The position numbers and the translations under genes are program-made. A stretch of 11,288 nucleotides of DNA from an uncultured Oscillospiraceae bacterium (lineage in GTDB: Bacteria; Bacillota; Clostridia; Oscillospirales; Ruminococcaceae): contig CATXYA010000016.1 in NCBI GenBank assembly GCA_958403605.1, positions 1-11,288 of the forward strand, in the 5' to 3' direction. The notes below the pieces were generated by a model. That model saw only the letters and a program-made list of their open reading frames with translations. It ran no database searches and had not been told where the DNA came from. Of this stretch, positions 1-6,267 are shown one piece after another (position 1 is the stretch's first letter; each line of letters starts with the position of its first letter).

Positions 1-72
1 AAACAGAAGTAAAGCCGGCAGGCACATCAGATAGGGAAACGCTTTATCTTTGAGCTTTTCACCTTTTTTCAT
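1..72 (-). CDS. ABC sugar transporter permease, N-terminal fragment (runs off window)
   Basis: Only the first 24 codons are present; the protein reads MKKGEKLKDKAFPYLMCLPA then LLLF. A short basic cytoplasmic tail followed by a first membrane helix of the form YLxxLPALLLF is typical of MalF/UgpA-like permeases of carbohydrate ABC importers, and the gene sits directly downstream of a matching solute-binding protein on the same strand. A strong ribosome binding site (GAGGAGG) lies a few bases before the ATG. The gap to the binding-protein gene is 66 bases, with a GC-rich inverted repeat (GCCGG..CCGGC) that might trim downstream expression. Family call is by context plus N-terminus; the rest of the protein is not visible, so other membrane proteins cannot be fully excluded. 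Confidence 0.7.
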   Translation of the reverse strand, partial: MKKGEKLKDKAFPYLMCLPALLLF

Positions 73-138
73 GCTGACTCCTCCTCTGTCGGGATCTTCA
101 GAAACAAGTACCCGCCGGCCCCGGCTGTGGATGGCGCA

Positions 139-1542
139 TTATTTCATATACTGAGTCAGGTCGGGGATATGGTCGGGCGTGATGTCCGCGCGCTGGGCGT
201 CGGTGAAATTGTTCCACCAATCATAACGGTAGTCGTTTTCTTTGACGACTGTATCGTAGGCTTCCTGCACCATGGCGGCGGCGTCTTCGGATGTGAGAGT
301 ACCGCTGATGACCGCGGGGATGGCCTGGCAGAAGGCGTCGTTTACCTCGGCGGGCCACAGCCAATCGAGATAGACACGCGTGTTGGGCATAATGAGCTCG
401 TTCAGCGCGTCATTGACCGGCGAACTGACCGCGTCAACACCCTTCAAAATTTTGAATTTGGTGCCGCCGTTGGCATTCAGGATCTTGGCCGCATTTTCCG
501 GACGGGTGAGGAATTCCATCAGGCGCATGGCGTTGTCGAGACGGGAATCATCGATAAACGAGGGGATGAACAGGCCGCCGTCGCCCACGGCAAACGCGTG
601 CTCCGATTTCACATCGTCTTTCATCAGCGGGTATTCCATCACGCCGATGTTGATGTCGGGATTGGCGTTTTGGATATAGGCGATGTAACTGTCCAGCAGG
701 AACAGCATCGCCACTTTTTCCTGGGCGAAGGCAGCGATCATGCCGTCGCTGTCTGTATCGAAGCTGTCGGTGGTCATGACGCCTTCATCAAACAGCATCT
801 TGATCCATTCAAAGCCCTCGACCTCCGCTTCTCCGTCGAATTTCTTTTCGCCGGTCAAAAAAGCTTCCACGTTTTCCACGGACTGGTTGCCCGTGGCCTG
901 GGCATAAGTATCGAAATACATCATGGGCCAAGCCCAGGAATCCTTGCCGTGGATCATCATCGAGGTGATGTTTTTCTGTTCCTGGATCACCTTGGCGGCC
1001 GCTACCAGCTCGTCGAAAGTCTTGGGCACTTCCAGGCCCAATTCTTCAAAAATATCCTGGTTATAGATCATGCAGGTGCAGCCGCCGTCAGCCAGCGGCA
1101 GCAGCCACAGCTTGCCGCCCATGGTGGCGCTGTCCAGGACGCCGTCCTCATAGCGGTCCGTCAGGCCAGCGGCCAGATCGGTCATGTCCATGATCATGCC
1201 GCCGGGGCCCAGGGGAGATTGTACCAGGCCCACGCCCGTGACGCCCACGTCCACAGGGTCGCCCGCCAGCTTGGCCTGGGTGAGGATCTGGGGATACTCG
1301 TCCCACTTACCCTGATACCGCGCCTCGACCTTGAGGCCGGTCTCCGCTTCAAAATCGGCCAGAACTTCCGCCCAGGCGCTTTCCAATTCCGGAGTGGAGA
1401 GGGTGGAATTGAGCAGGTAGACGGTGTCCGCGGCAGCGGCCCCGCCCCCGGCGCTCTGGGTGCCGCCTTGGCCGCCCGAAGAGCAGCCCGCCAGGCAGAC
1501 GGCCAGTGTCAGCAACAGGGAAACCAGTTTTTTCAGTTTCAT
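139..1542 (-). CDS. ABC sugar transporter substrate-binding lipoprotein
   Basis: A 467-residue extracellular solute-binding protein of the carbohydrate class (SBP family 1/8, MalE/UgpB-like). The N-terminus is a lipoprotein signal: MKLKK, a hydrophobic stretch, then the lipobox LAGC with the lipidated Cys at residue 20, followed by a flexible Gly/Ser/Ala linker. The mature part has the family's usual size and a recognisable body: an early segment with 'ADFEAETGLKVE', the 'YNQDIFEELGLEVPKTFDEL' block around residues 160-179, and 'AFAVGDGGLFIPSF' about two thirds in. It would capture a sugar or glycoside outside the membrane and hand it to the permease encoded next. The start is supported by an AGGAGG site 7-8 bases upstream. 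It lies 36 bases after the preceding transporter gene, in the same leftward operon. The substrate cannot be read from sequence; the LacI and ribokinase-like neighbours suggest a sugar or nucleoside. Confidence 0.9.
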   Translation of the reverse strand: MKLKKLVSLLLTLAVCLAGCSSGGQGGTQSAGGGAAAADTVYLLNSTLSTPELESAWAEVLADFEAETGLKVEARYQGKWDEYPQILTQAKLAGDPVDVGVTGVGLVQSPLGPGGMIMDMTDLAAGLTDRYEDGVLDSATMGGKLWLLPLADGGCTCMIYNQDIFEELGLEVPKTFDELVAAAKVIQEQKNITSMMIHGKDSWAWPMMYFDTYAQATGNQSVENVEAFLTGEKKFDGEAEVEGFEWIKMLFDEGVMTTDSFDTDSDGMIAAFAQEKVAMLFLLDSYIAYIQNANPDINIGVMEYPLMKDDVKSEHAFAVGDGGLFIPSFIDDSRLDNAMRLMEFLTRPENAAKILNANGGTKFKILKGVDAVSSPVNDALNELIMPNTRVYLDWLWPAEVNDAFCQAIPAVISGTLTSEDAAAMVQEAYDTVVKENDYRYDWWNNFTDAQRADITPDHIPDLTQYMK

Positions 1543-1578
1543 ATTCTTTCCTCCTTTTGTTGTGTGTGTTTCGGCTAC

Positions 1579-2583
1579 TTAATGTTTTCCGTACAAGACC
1601 CACGTCAAAAACAGGACGCCGGCGGCAAAACAGGCGATGCCCCAGGCCAGCAGCTTGCCCGCCCGTTTGGAGCAACCCTTATATTCGCCGTATACGATGC
1701 CCCAGAAATAAGACCACATGTGACTGGTGGTGGACAGGGGCCAGGCCACTGCCAGGCTGAGCACCGGCGCTGCGATCATCTGGGTGACGTTGCCGCCGAA
1801 ATGACCCACAGCGGAAAAGAACGCGAGCCATAGGATGCGGCCGCCGGGCCGCGCGGCAGTGCGCAGCGCCCGCATGCGTGCCAGGCGCACACAGGAGAGG
1901 ACGAGCGTCCCGGCCAACGCCCCCACGCAAAGCACACTGCAGGCCAGCATAGAGGGCAGGCCCTGGGGATTGGTCACGGAGCGCATGCCGAGGCTCATGG
2001 AGACGGGATAACCCAATCCCAGAAAGACGTTCAGCACAAACAAGAGATACACGCTCTTGTTCTGCTGCTGGACACCCTGGGCCCGCGCGCTTCCGGCGGC
2101 GTCCAGATCCCGCAGCACGCCGGAGAACTGGCACAGCAGCGTCGCCGCCAAAAAAATCAGCGCGCAGATCACCATTAGTCCGGGCGTCACATTGTCCGGC
2201 AGCCCGTTGAGGAACATCGGGATGAACGTCCCGGTGAAGATGCCCAGCGTCGCGCTGATAGAAATGGAGAGGATGATGCCGAGCTTGCTCATAATGTGCA
2301 TGGATACCTGCATGCTGAGCCCGAAGAAGATGCCGCCCACGAAGAGGATGCCTACCAGATCCGGCCGTGCCCGCAGCGCGTTGAAAATGCCCTCCGGCAC
2401 GAAGATGTCCCGAAATCCCAGCGTGACGCCCCAGATGATGAGATTGGAAAAGATGTAGATCCAGATCATGAAGGCGGGCATGGGGTATTCGCCCGTCCGC
2501 TTGATCGTTTGGTACCACGAGCCCCACAAAAATGCTGTGAGCAGCTCAAAGCAAATGGCCGTCCCCTGTGAGATCGCAAGCAT
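1579..2583 (-). CDS. GRP/ureide-permease/RhaT-like multispan transporter
   Basis: A 334-residue membrane protein with about ten hydrophobic segments, in the drug/metabolite transporter superfamily. Two signatures point to the sugar/ureide branch (glucose-ribose porters, plant ureide permeases, RhaT): a first helix containing FLWGSW (residues 18-23) followed by Gln-Thr-x-Lys, and a C-terminal GEYKG motif (residues 299-303) before the last helix, like the GEWKG of that group. A longer frame exists, but the start chosen (MLAISQG) has GAGGAGG about 8 bases upstream, whereas an ATG two codons earlier directly abuts that site and is unlikely. It would move a sugar, nucleoside or related small polar compound, probably with a cation. 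It sits between the kinase and an ABC binding-protein gene, under its own LacI-type operator. Having a secondary permease in an ABC operon is unusual. Substrate unknown. Confidence 0.75.
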   Translation of the reverse strand: MLAISQGTAICFELLTAFLWGSWYQTIKRTGEYPMPAFMIWIYIFSNLIIWGVTLGFRDIFVPEGIFNALRARPDLVGILFVGGIFFGLSMQVSMHIMSKLGIILSISISATLGIFTGTFIPMFLNGLPDNVTPGLMVICALIFLAATLLCQFSGVLRDLDAAGSARAQGVQQQNKSVYLLFVLNVFLGLGYPVSMSLGMRSVTNPQGLPSMLACSVLCVGALAGTLVLSCVRLARMRALRTAARPGGRILWLAFFSAVGHFGGNVTQMIAAPVLSLAVAWPLSTTSHMWSYFWGIVYGEYKGCSKRAGKLLAWGIACFAAGVLFLTWVLYGKH

Positions 2584-2659
2584 GTGCATCCCTCCTCGTG
2601 CGTGATGCGGCTGACCATGTTGTTCCCGCCGCTTCAGCCACATAGAAAGCACGTGGAAA

Positions 2660-2689
2660 GTTACATTAAAACGTTTTAACTGTTGTCAA
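2660..2689 (-). promoter_or_regulatory. Internal promoter for the transporter genes, within the kinase 3' end
   Basis: A perfect -35 TTGACA (2684-2689) lies in the last codons of the kinase gene. An 18-base spacer follows, then a 4/6 -10 TGTAAC (2660-2665). The LacI-type palindrome fills the spacer, as in classical repressor-occluded promoters. It would drive the permease, binding protein and ABC permease apart from the upstream repressor-kinase transcript. Prediction from spacing and operator placement only. Confidence 0.5.
2666..2679. promoter_or_regulatory. LacI-family operator, copy O3 (TTAAAACGTTTTAA)
   Basis: A perfect 14-base palindrome with the central CG typical of LacI-family operators. 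It matches the two copies ahead of the repressor gene. It overlaps the kinase stop codon and lies between the -35 and -10 of the internal promoter. Confidence 0.8.
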
Positions 2690-3581
2690 AAGCCTGTTCG
2701 GACAAAAATTTCTGCACTTCCTCCCAGGTTGGAATGCTGTTGGCCGCGCCCTCGCGGCTCACGGCCAGGCTGGAGGCCGCGCTGGCGGTGCGCAGGGCCT
2801 CGCCGGGGCCCTGGCCCTTGGCAACGGCGGCCAGGAAGAAGCCGCAGAAGGTGTCGCCCGCGCCGGTGGTGTCCACCACGGGCACGTCGAAAATGCCGGC
2901 GTGGCACGTGTCGCCGCCCTTGCGGTAGTAGGCCCCCGCCGCGCCCACCGTCAGGATGATGGCCCCCCGGTAGCGCGCGGCCAGCCGGTCGAGGATGGCC
3001 GCAAAACCCGCCTCGCCGGGGCCCGCCAGGGCCTGGCCCTCGATCTCGTTGATGAGGAAGTAGTCCACCAGCTCCAGCGGGTAGGTGAACAGCTCCGGCG
3101 TGATGGGCGAGGCGTTGAACGCGATCTGCATCCCCCGCGCCTTGGCGCCGCGCATGGCGTGGGCCACGCAGGCCGTTTCGTTCTGCAGCAGCAGCAGGTC
3201 TTTGGGGCCGAAGCGGGCCAGCACCGCGTCCAGGTATTCCGGCGTCACCTGCTGGTTGGCGCCGCCATAGACGATGATGCAGTTTTGGCCGCCGCACAGC
3301 TGGATGACGGCGTGGCCGCTGACCGTGTCCAGGCTGGCCAGGCAGCCGGTGTCCACGCCCGCGTCCTCCAGCTGGGCCCGCAGCAGGGCGCCGTCGGTGC
3401 CCACGGCGCCCGCGTGGTACACCCGGGCCCCCGCCCGGGCCAGCGCCACAGACTGGTTGAGCCCCTTGCCACCCAAAAATTCGTGGTGCTCCCGGGCCAG
3501 CAGCGTCTCGCCCGCCCGGGCGAAATGGTCCACATGATATACCTTGTCGTAATTGAGCGACCCGAAATTCAAGATCTTCAT
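2676..3581 (-). CDS. PfkB/ribokinase-family carbohydrate kinase
   Basis: A 301-residue kinase of the usual ribokinase length, phosphorylating a sugar or nucleoside in the cytoplasm with ATP. Visible motifs are an N-terminal substrate region with GET and the PfkB signature GGKGLNQ (residues 37-43), the NEIE motif (178-181) of the Mg/phosphate site, the C-terminal signature DTTGAGDTF (237-245) with the catalytic Asp243, and a GAANSIPT stretch (278-285) like the ribokinase monovalent-cation loop. The start ATG overlaps the repressor stop (ATGA), so translation is probably coupled to lacI. The same frame stays open upstream through lacI, which gives a spurious 690-codon ORF; the family begins at MKILNFGSLN. 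The last codons contain a promoter and operator for the next gene. Ribose or a nucleoside are reasonable substrates; fructose-type sugars are also possible. Confidence 0.88.
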   Translation of the reverse strand: MKILNFGSLNYDKVYHVDHFARAGETLLAREHHEFLGGKGLNQSVALARAGARVYHAGAVGTDGALLRAQLEDAGVDTGCLASLDTVSGHAVIQLCGGQNCIIVYGGANQQVTPEYLDAVLARFGPKDLLLLQNETACVAHAMRGAKARGMQIAFNASPITPELFTYPLELVDYFLINEIEGQALAGPGEAGFAAILDRLAARYRGAIILTVGAAGAYYRKGGDTCHAGIFDVPVVDTTGAGDTFCGFFLAAVAKGQGPGEALRTASAASSLAVSREGAANSIPTWEEVQKFLSEQAFDNS

Positions 3582-4621
3582 GGCATCACATCCTTTTGCT
3601 GATAGGGAGCGGTGCTCCCGCGCACCACCAGGCGCGGCTCGAAGAGCTGGTGCCGTTTCTCCGCCGGCAGCACCCGGTGGTCGATGAGCTGCAGCAGCGT
3701 GTCCACCACGCAGGCGCCCATCTCGGCCACCGGCTGGCTGACGGTGGTGAGGGGCGGGTCCACCAGGTCTCCGAAGGAGACGTTGTCGAACCCCACGATG
3801 GACACGTCGCCCGGCACCGCCAGGTGCGCGGCGCGCAGCTCGCGGTAAAGGCCGAAGGCCATCAGGTCGTTGAAGCTGAAAATGGCGGTGACGCGCTGGT
3901 TGAGGAATTTCGTCACGGCCCGCCGCTCGCCGCCCAGCTGGTAGTTGCCCTCCACCACGAATTCCTCGCGGTAGGGCACGCCCGCCTCGGCCAGCGCCGC
4001 CCGGTACCCGGCCAGGCGCTCGTTGCTGCTCACCACATCGTCGGAGCCGGTGTAGGCGCCGATGCGCCGGTGGCCCAGCTCCAACAGATGGCGCGTGGCC
4101 AGGTAGCCGCCCTGGAAGTGGTCCACGCTGACGCTGCACACGCCGCTGCCGGGGATGTTGCGGTCCACGGTGATGAAGGGGATGGCGCTCTCGCGCATGT
4201 AGGCGGTGGTCTTGTCGTCGTCGCCGAACATCAGCGCCGCCGATTTGGCGAAGATGATGCCGTCCACCTGGCGGTCGGAGAACATTTTCATATAGGCAAG
4301 GTCGCGCTGGGAGTCGTTGGCGCTGTTGCCGTAGATGAGGCCGTAGCCCACGTGGCGCGCCGCCCGCTCGATGGCCTTCGACAGATCGGCGAAAAACTCG
4401 TTGCTGTTGTCGGGGATGATGAGCCCCAGCACCTTGCTGCGCTTGGTGATCATGCTGACGGCCAGCTGGTTGGGACGGTAATGCAGCGCCTCCGCGGCCT
4501 GCAAAATGCTGTCGCGCGTGGCCTGGGGGATGCTCACCGGCTTGTTGTTGATGACCAGCGACACCGTGGTGATGGAATAGCCGGTGGCTTGTGCCACGTC
4601 CTTGATGGTCGCCCGCTTCAT
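3578..4621 (-). CDS. LacI-family transcriptional repressor
   Basis: A 347-residue LacI/GalR-type regulator of standard length. The N-terminal helix-turn-helix reads TIKDVAQATGYSITTVSLVI (residues 5-24). The hinge region YRPNQLAVSM follows, with Met58 where the family usually has the Leu that intercalates into the operator's central CG. The effector domain begins at KVLGLIIPDNSNEFF (64-78) and shows the periplasmic-binding-like fold, including 'VDGIIFAKS' and 'VSIVGFDNVSFGDLVDPPLT'. It is first in a leftward operon and overlaps the kinase start by four bases. Two copies of the palindrome TTAAAACGTTTTAA lie in its leader and a third precedes the transporters, so it most likely represses itself and the whole transport/kinase set until a sugar effector binds. 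The ATG is preceded by GGGAGG. Confidence 0.92.
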   Translation of the reverse strand: MKRATIKDVAQATGYSITTVSLVINNKPVSIPQATRDSILQAAEALHYRPNQLAVSMITKRSKVLGLIIPDNSNEFFADLSKAIERAARHVGYGLIYGNSANDSQRDLAYMKMFSDRQVDGIIFAKSAALMFGDDDKTTAYMRESAIPFITVDRNIPGSGVCSVSVDHFQGGYLATRHLLELGHRRIGAYTGSDDVVSSNERLAGYRAALAEAGVPYREEFVVEGNYQLGGERRAVTKFLNQRVTAIFSFNDLMAFGLYRELRAAHLAVPGDVSIVGFDNVSFGDLVDPPLTTVSQPVAEMGACVVDTLLQLIDHRVLPAEKRHQLFEPRLVVRGSTAPYQQKDVMP

Positions 4622-4644
4622 CCGCCTGCCCTCCCTTCGCCGCC

Positions 4645-4658
4645 TTAAAACGTTTTAA
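4645..4658. promoter_or_regulatory. LacI-family operator, copy O1 (TTAAAACGTTTTAA)
   Basis: Perfect 14-base palindrome with central CG, identical to O3, 24 bases before the lacI start codon. Its centre is 66 bases from O2, about six helical turns, which would suit cooperative or looped binding by a dimer of dimers. It is well downstream of the predicted transcription start, so it would act as a roadblock or looping partner. Confidence 0.8.
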
Positions 4659-4710
4659 CGAAGGCGCCCGTTCGCGGCCCCGGTTGGCGGGGCGGGGAGG
4701 AAGGCGGCGG

Positions 4711-4724
4711 ATAAAACGTTTTAA
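4711..4724. promoter_or_regulatory. LacI-family operator, copy O2 (ATAAAACGTTTTAA)
   Basis: Matches O1 and O3 at 13 of 14 positions and keeps a perfect 12-base palindromic core. It lies just downstream of the predicted -10 of the lacI promoter, a classical repression position. Confidence 0.8.
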
Positions 4725-4738
4725 CTTTCTTCGCCCCC

Positions 4739-4768
4739 AGTGTAGCACCCCCGAAAATCATTTGTCAA
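4739..4768 (-). promoter_or_regulatory. Promoter of the lacI-kinase operon
   Basis: A perfect -35 TTGACA (4763-4768), an 18-base spacer and a 4/6 -10 TACACT (4739-4744) on the minus strand. The predicted transcript starts near 4732 and runs straight through operators O2 and O1. The layout closely parallels the internal promoter at 2660-2689, which also has TTGACA, 18 bases and a weak -10. Confidence 0.6.
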
Positions 4769-4775
4769 TCCTGTC

Positions 4776-4793
4776 TGGTTAAACTTTGGTTAA
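4776..4793. repeat. Direct repeat TGGTTAA, 11 bases apart
   Basis: TGGTTAA occurs at 4776-4782 and 4787-4793, one helical turn apart, immediately upstream of the -35 of the lacI operon promoter (about -44 to -61). Position and phasing fit an activator site, but the repeat is short and could be chance. Confidence 0.3.
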
Positions 4794-4913
4794 CATCGAT
4801 ATTTTTGGACGATTTCACGAAGAAGAGCGAGGCGTTTGTGCTTTTCTCTCATTTTGCTGGGCAAATGTCCCAAAAAAGCGGGCGGAAAGGCAGCACTTTG
4901 CCGAAGGGTTTTA

Positions 4914-4927
4914 TTAAACCGTTTTCA
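4914..4927. promoter_or_regulatory. Degenerate LacI-type operator (TTAAACCGTTTTCA)
   Basis: Matches the operator at 12 of 14 positions and keeps the central CG, but the symmetry is broken. It is about 203 bases from O2. It could be an auxiliary looping site, a site linking the permease to the same regulator, or chance. Confidence 0.25.
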
Positions 4928-5039
4928 TTTCTGGTGGAAACTGGTGTTTGACGATGAGAGGAAAAACGGAAAAAGAACGAAAATTTTCTCTCACCGCCGC
5001 CCTGTTTCGCAGAAAAAGAAGTGGCCCCCGCCGCCGGAG

Positions 5040-5050
5040 TATGGTAGGAT
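5040..5050 (+). promoter_or_regulatory. Extended -10 promoter candidate of the APC permease
   Basis: TATGGTAGGAT fits the extended -10 pattern (TG at 5042-5043, then TAGGAT at 5045-5050, 4/6). No convincing -35 is present 16-18 bases upstream. A start near 5057 would give a short leader before the GGGGTGGGG ribosome binding site. Confidence 0.35.
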
Positions 5051-5084
5051 AGAAAGCAGAAAGAAAGAAAAAGGGGTGGGGAAC

Positions 5085-6248
5085 ATGGCGGGAAAGACCA
5101 TTGCGGGCGAGGCGAAGCTCTCCGTGTGGGAGGCCACCAGCATCATCATCGGCCACAGCATCGGCGGCGGCATCATGGCGGTGCCGTATTTGGCCTCGCG
5201 CAACAGCTTGGCGGGCATTCTGCTCATTTTATTGGCGGCGTTTTTGTGCAATGTGCTGCTGCACTTCATGATCGCCGAGCTGTCGTACAACTGCGGCGGC
5301 CTGCAGATGGTGAAGTGCCTGGAGGAATTTCTGTTTGTGGGCAAAGCCAAAAAGGCGCTGACGTGGACGGCGTTCATTCTGTTCGGGTTTTCGGTCATCA
5401 TCAACATCAGCGGCTACATCATCGGCGCCGCCGAGGCCATCGCGGCGCTGCTGCCCATGCCGCTGTGGCTGGCGGAGACGACGTTTTTTGCGCTGGCGGG
5501 CACGGTGGTGCTGTTTGGGCTGAAGGCCGTGGGCATTTTCGAAAAATACACGGTGCTGCTCATTTACGGCATCGTGTTCCTGCTGGCCGGGGCCGTGTGC
5601 TTTGTGCCCTGGACGCCCATGCCCCAGGTGACGGAGAGCGTCAACGCGGCGCTGGCGCTGTACGGCATGGCCATGTTCGCCATGGCGGCCAACCAATCGG
5701 TGATCCAGGCGGTGAAGGGACTGGGCGGCGACGCGAAAAAGATTCGCGTCTCCATTGTGGCGGGCATCGGCGCGGACGCGCTGCTGGTGCTGGTGCTCAC
5801 GGTGGCAGCGCTGCTGGGCTCGGGCGGGCAGGTGACGGAGCTGGCCCTGCTGGGCCTGTCGAAGGGCGTGGGCAGCTGGGCCGTGTGGATCGGCAGCCTG
5901 TTCACGTTGCTGGCGCTGGTGACGACGTTCTGGTCCAGCACGCTGAACCTGCGGGACATCGTGCACGAGCAGTTCACGGCGCTCAACGTCAAGCTGTGCT
6001 GGCTCATCGCAGCGGTGCCCTCGTTTTTGATCGCCGTCACGGGCCTGGGGACGTTCCTCTCCTTCACGCGGCTGGTGAGCGCCATTTCCGTGCTGGGGGG
6101 CCTGCTGCTCATCATCAGCTACGGCCGCTCCCGCAGGCTGGCGGGGGACAGCCCCATCTGCGGGCGCTGGGGCGCAAAGCCCTTCCAGCTGCTGATCCTG
6201 GCGGCCAGCATCCTGGCCACCGTGGGCTCGCTGGTCTCCATTGATTAA
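5085..6248 (+). CDS. APC-superfamily amino acid permease (aromatic amino acid permease-like)
   Basis: A 387-residue integral membrane protein with about 11 hydrophobic helices. The first helix carries an APC-fold unwound motif, IIIGHSIGGGIMAVPY (residues 20-35), like the G-x-x-(I/V)-G-x-G-I-x-x-(I/L)-P of tyrosine/tryptophan and related AAAP/HAAAP permeases. It would import an amino acid or amino-acid derivative by ion coupling. The start at MAGKTIAGEA is chosen because the membrane domain begins 15 residues later and a purine-rich AAGGGGTGGGG precedes it. A longer frame from 4836 adds a Lys/Arg-rich, unconserved tail and is rejected. The next gene begins 19 bases after the stop, so the two are probably one transcript. 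The substrate is not determined; the neighbouring gamma-glutamyl hydrolase hints at a glutamyl compound or its product. Confidence 0.82.
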   Translation: MAGKTIAGEAKLSVWEATSIIIGHSIGGGIMAVPYLASRNSLAGILLILLAAFLCNVLLHFMIAELSYNCGGLQMVKCLEEFLFVGKAKKALTWTAFILFGFSVIINISGYIIGAAEAIAALLPMPLWLAETTFFALAGTVVLFGLKAVGIFEKYTVLLIYGIVFLLAGAVCFVPWTPMPQVTESVNAALALYGMAMFAMAANQSVIQAVKGLGGDAKKIRVSIVAGIGADALLVLVLTVAALLGSGGQVTELALLGLSKGVGSWAVWIGSLFTLLALVTTFWSSTLNLRDIVHEQFTALNVKLCWLIAAVPSFLIAVTGLGTFLSFTRLVSAISVLGGLLLIISYGRSRRLAGDSPICGRWGAKPFQLLILAASILATVGSLVSID

Positions 6249-6267
6249 AGGGAGAGGGGAAAAGGAC

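Larger units (their letters stand above)
4769..5039. other. Intergenic region between divergent lacI operon and APC permease
   Basis: No coding region was found here. A frame open from 4836 into the permease gives a Lys/Arg-rich sequence with no family features and is probably spurious. Visible elements are the TGGTTAA direct repeat, a degenerate copy of the LacI operator (4914-4927), a CTGGTG direct repeat at 4931-4936 and 4941-4946 (10 bases apart), and a loose inverted repeat GAGAGGAAAA (4956-4965) with TTTTCTCTC (4984-4992). No known riboswitch or T-box core was recognised. Confidence 0.4.

Noticed and set aside
73..138. Terminator between the binding-protein and ABC permease genes
   Set aside because: The GCCGG..CCGGC repeat has a two-base loop, too tight for a stable hairpin as drawn, and no T run follows on the minus strand.
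127..1833. A 568-codon plus-strand frame opposite the binding-protein gene
   Set aside because: Composition is His/Gln/Asp-rich, typical of antisense frames in GC-rich genes. The minus strand has a lipoprotein signal, a ribosome binding site and family motifs.
2676..4748. A 690-codon minus-strand frame suggesting a regulator-kinase fusion
   Set aside because: Its first half is lacI read in the wrong frame (Arg/Gly/His-rich, no family features). Only the final 301 codons from 3581 match a kinase, and lacI occupies its own frame.
4941..4977. Promoter from TTGACG at 4948-4953 for the APC permease
   Set aside because: The sequence 16-18 bases downstream is A/G-only and contains no -10-like hexamer.
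4836..5084. N-terminal extension of the APC permease
   Set aside because: The 83 extra residues are basic, unlike any transporter N-terminus, and cross the likely promoter. A ribosome binding site supports the start at 5085.
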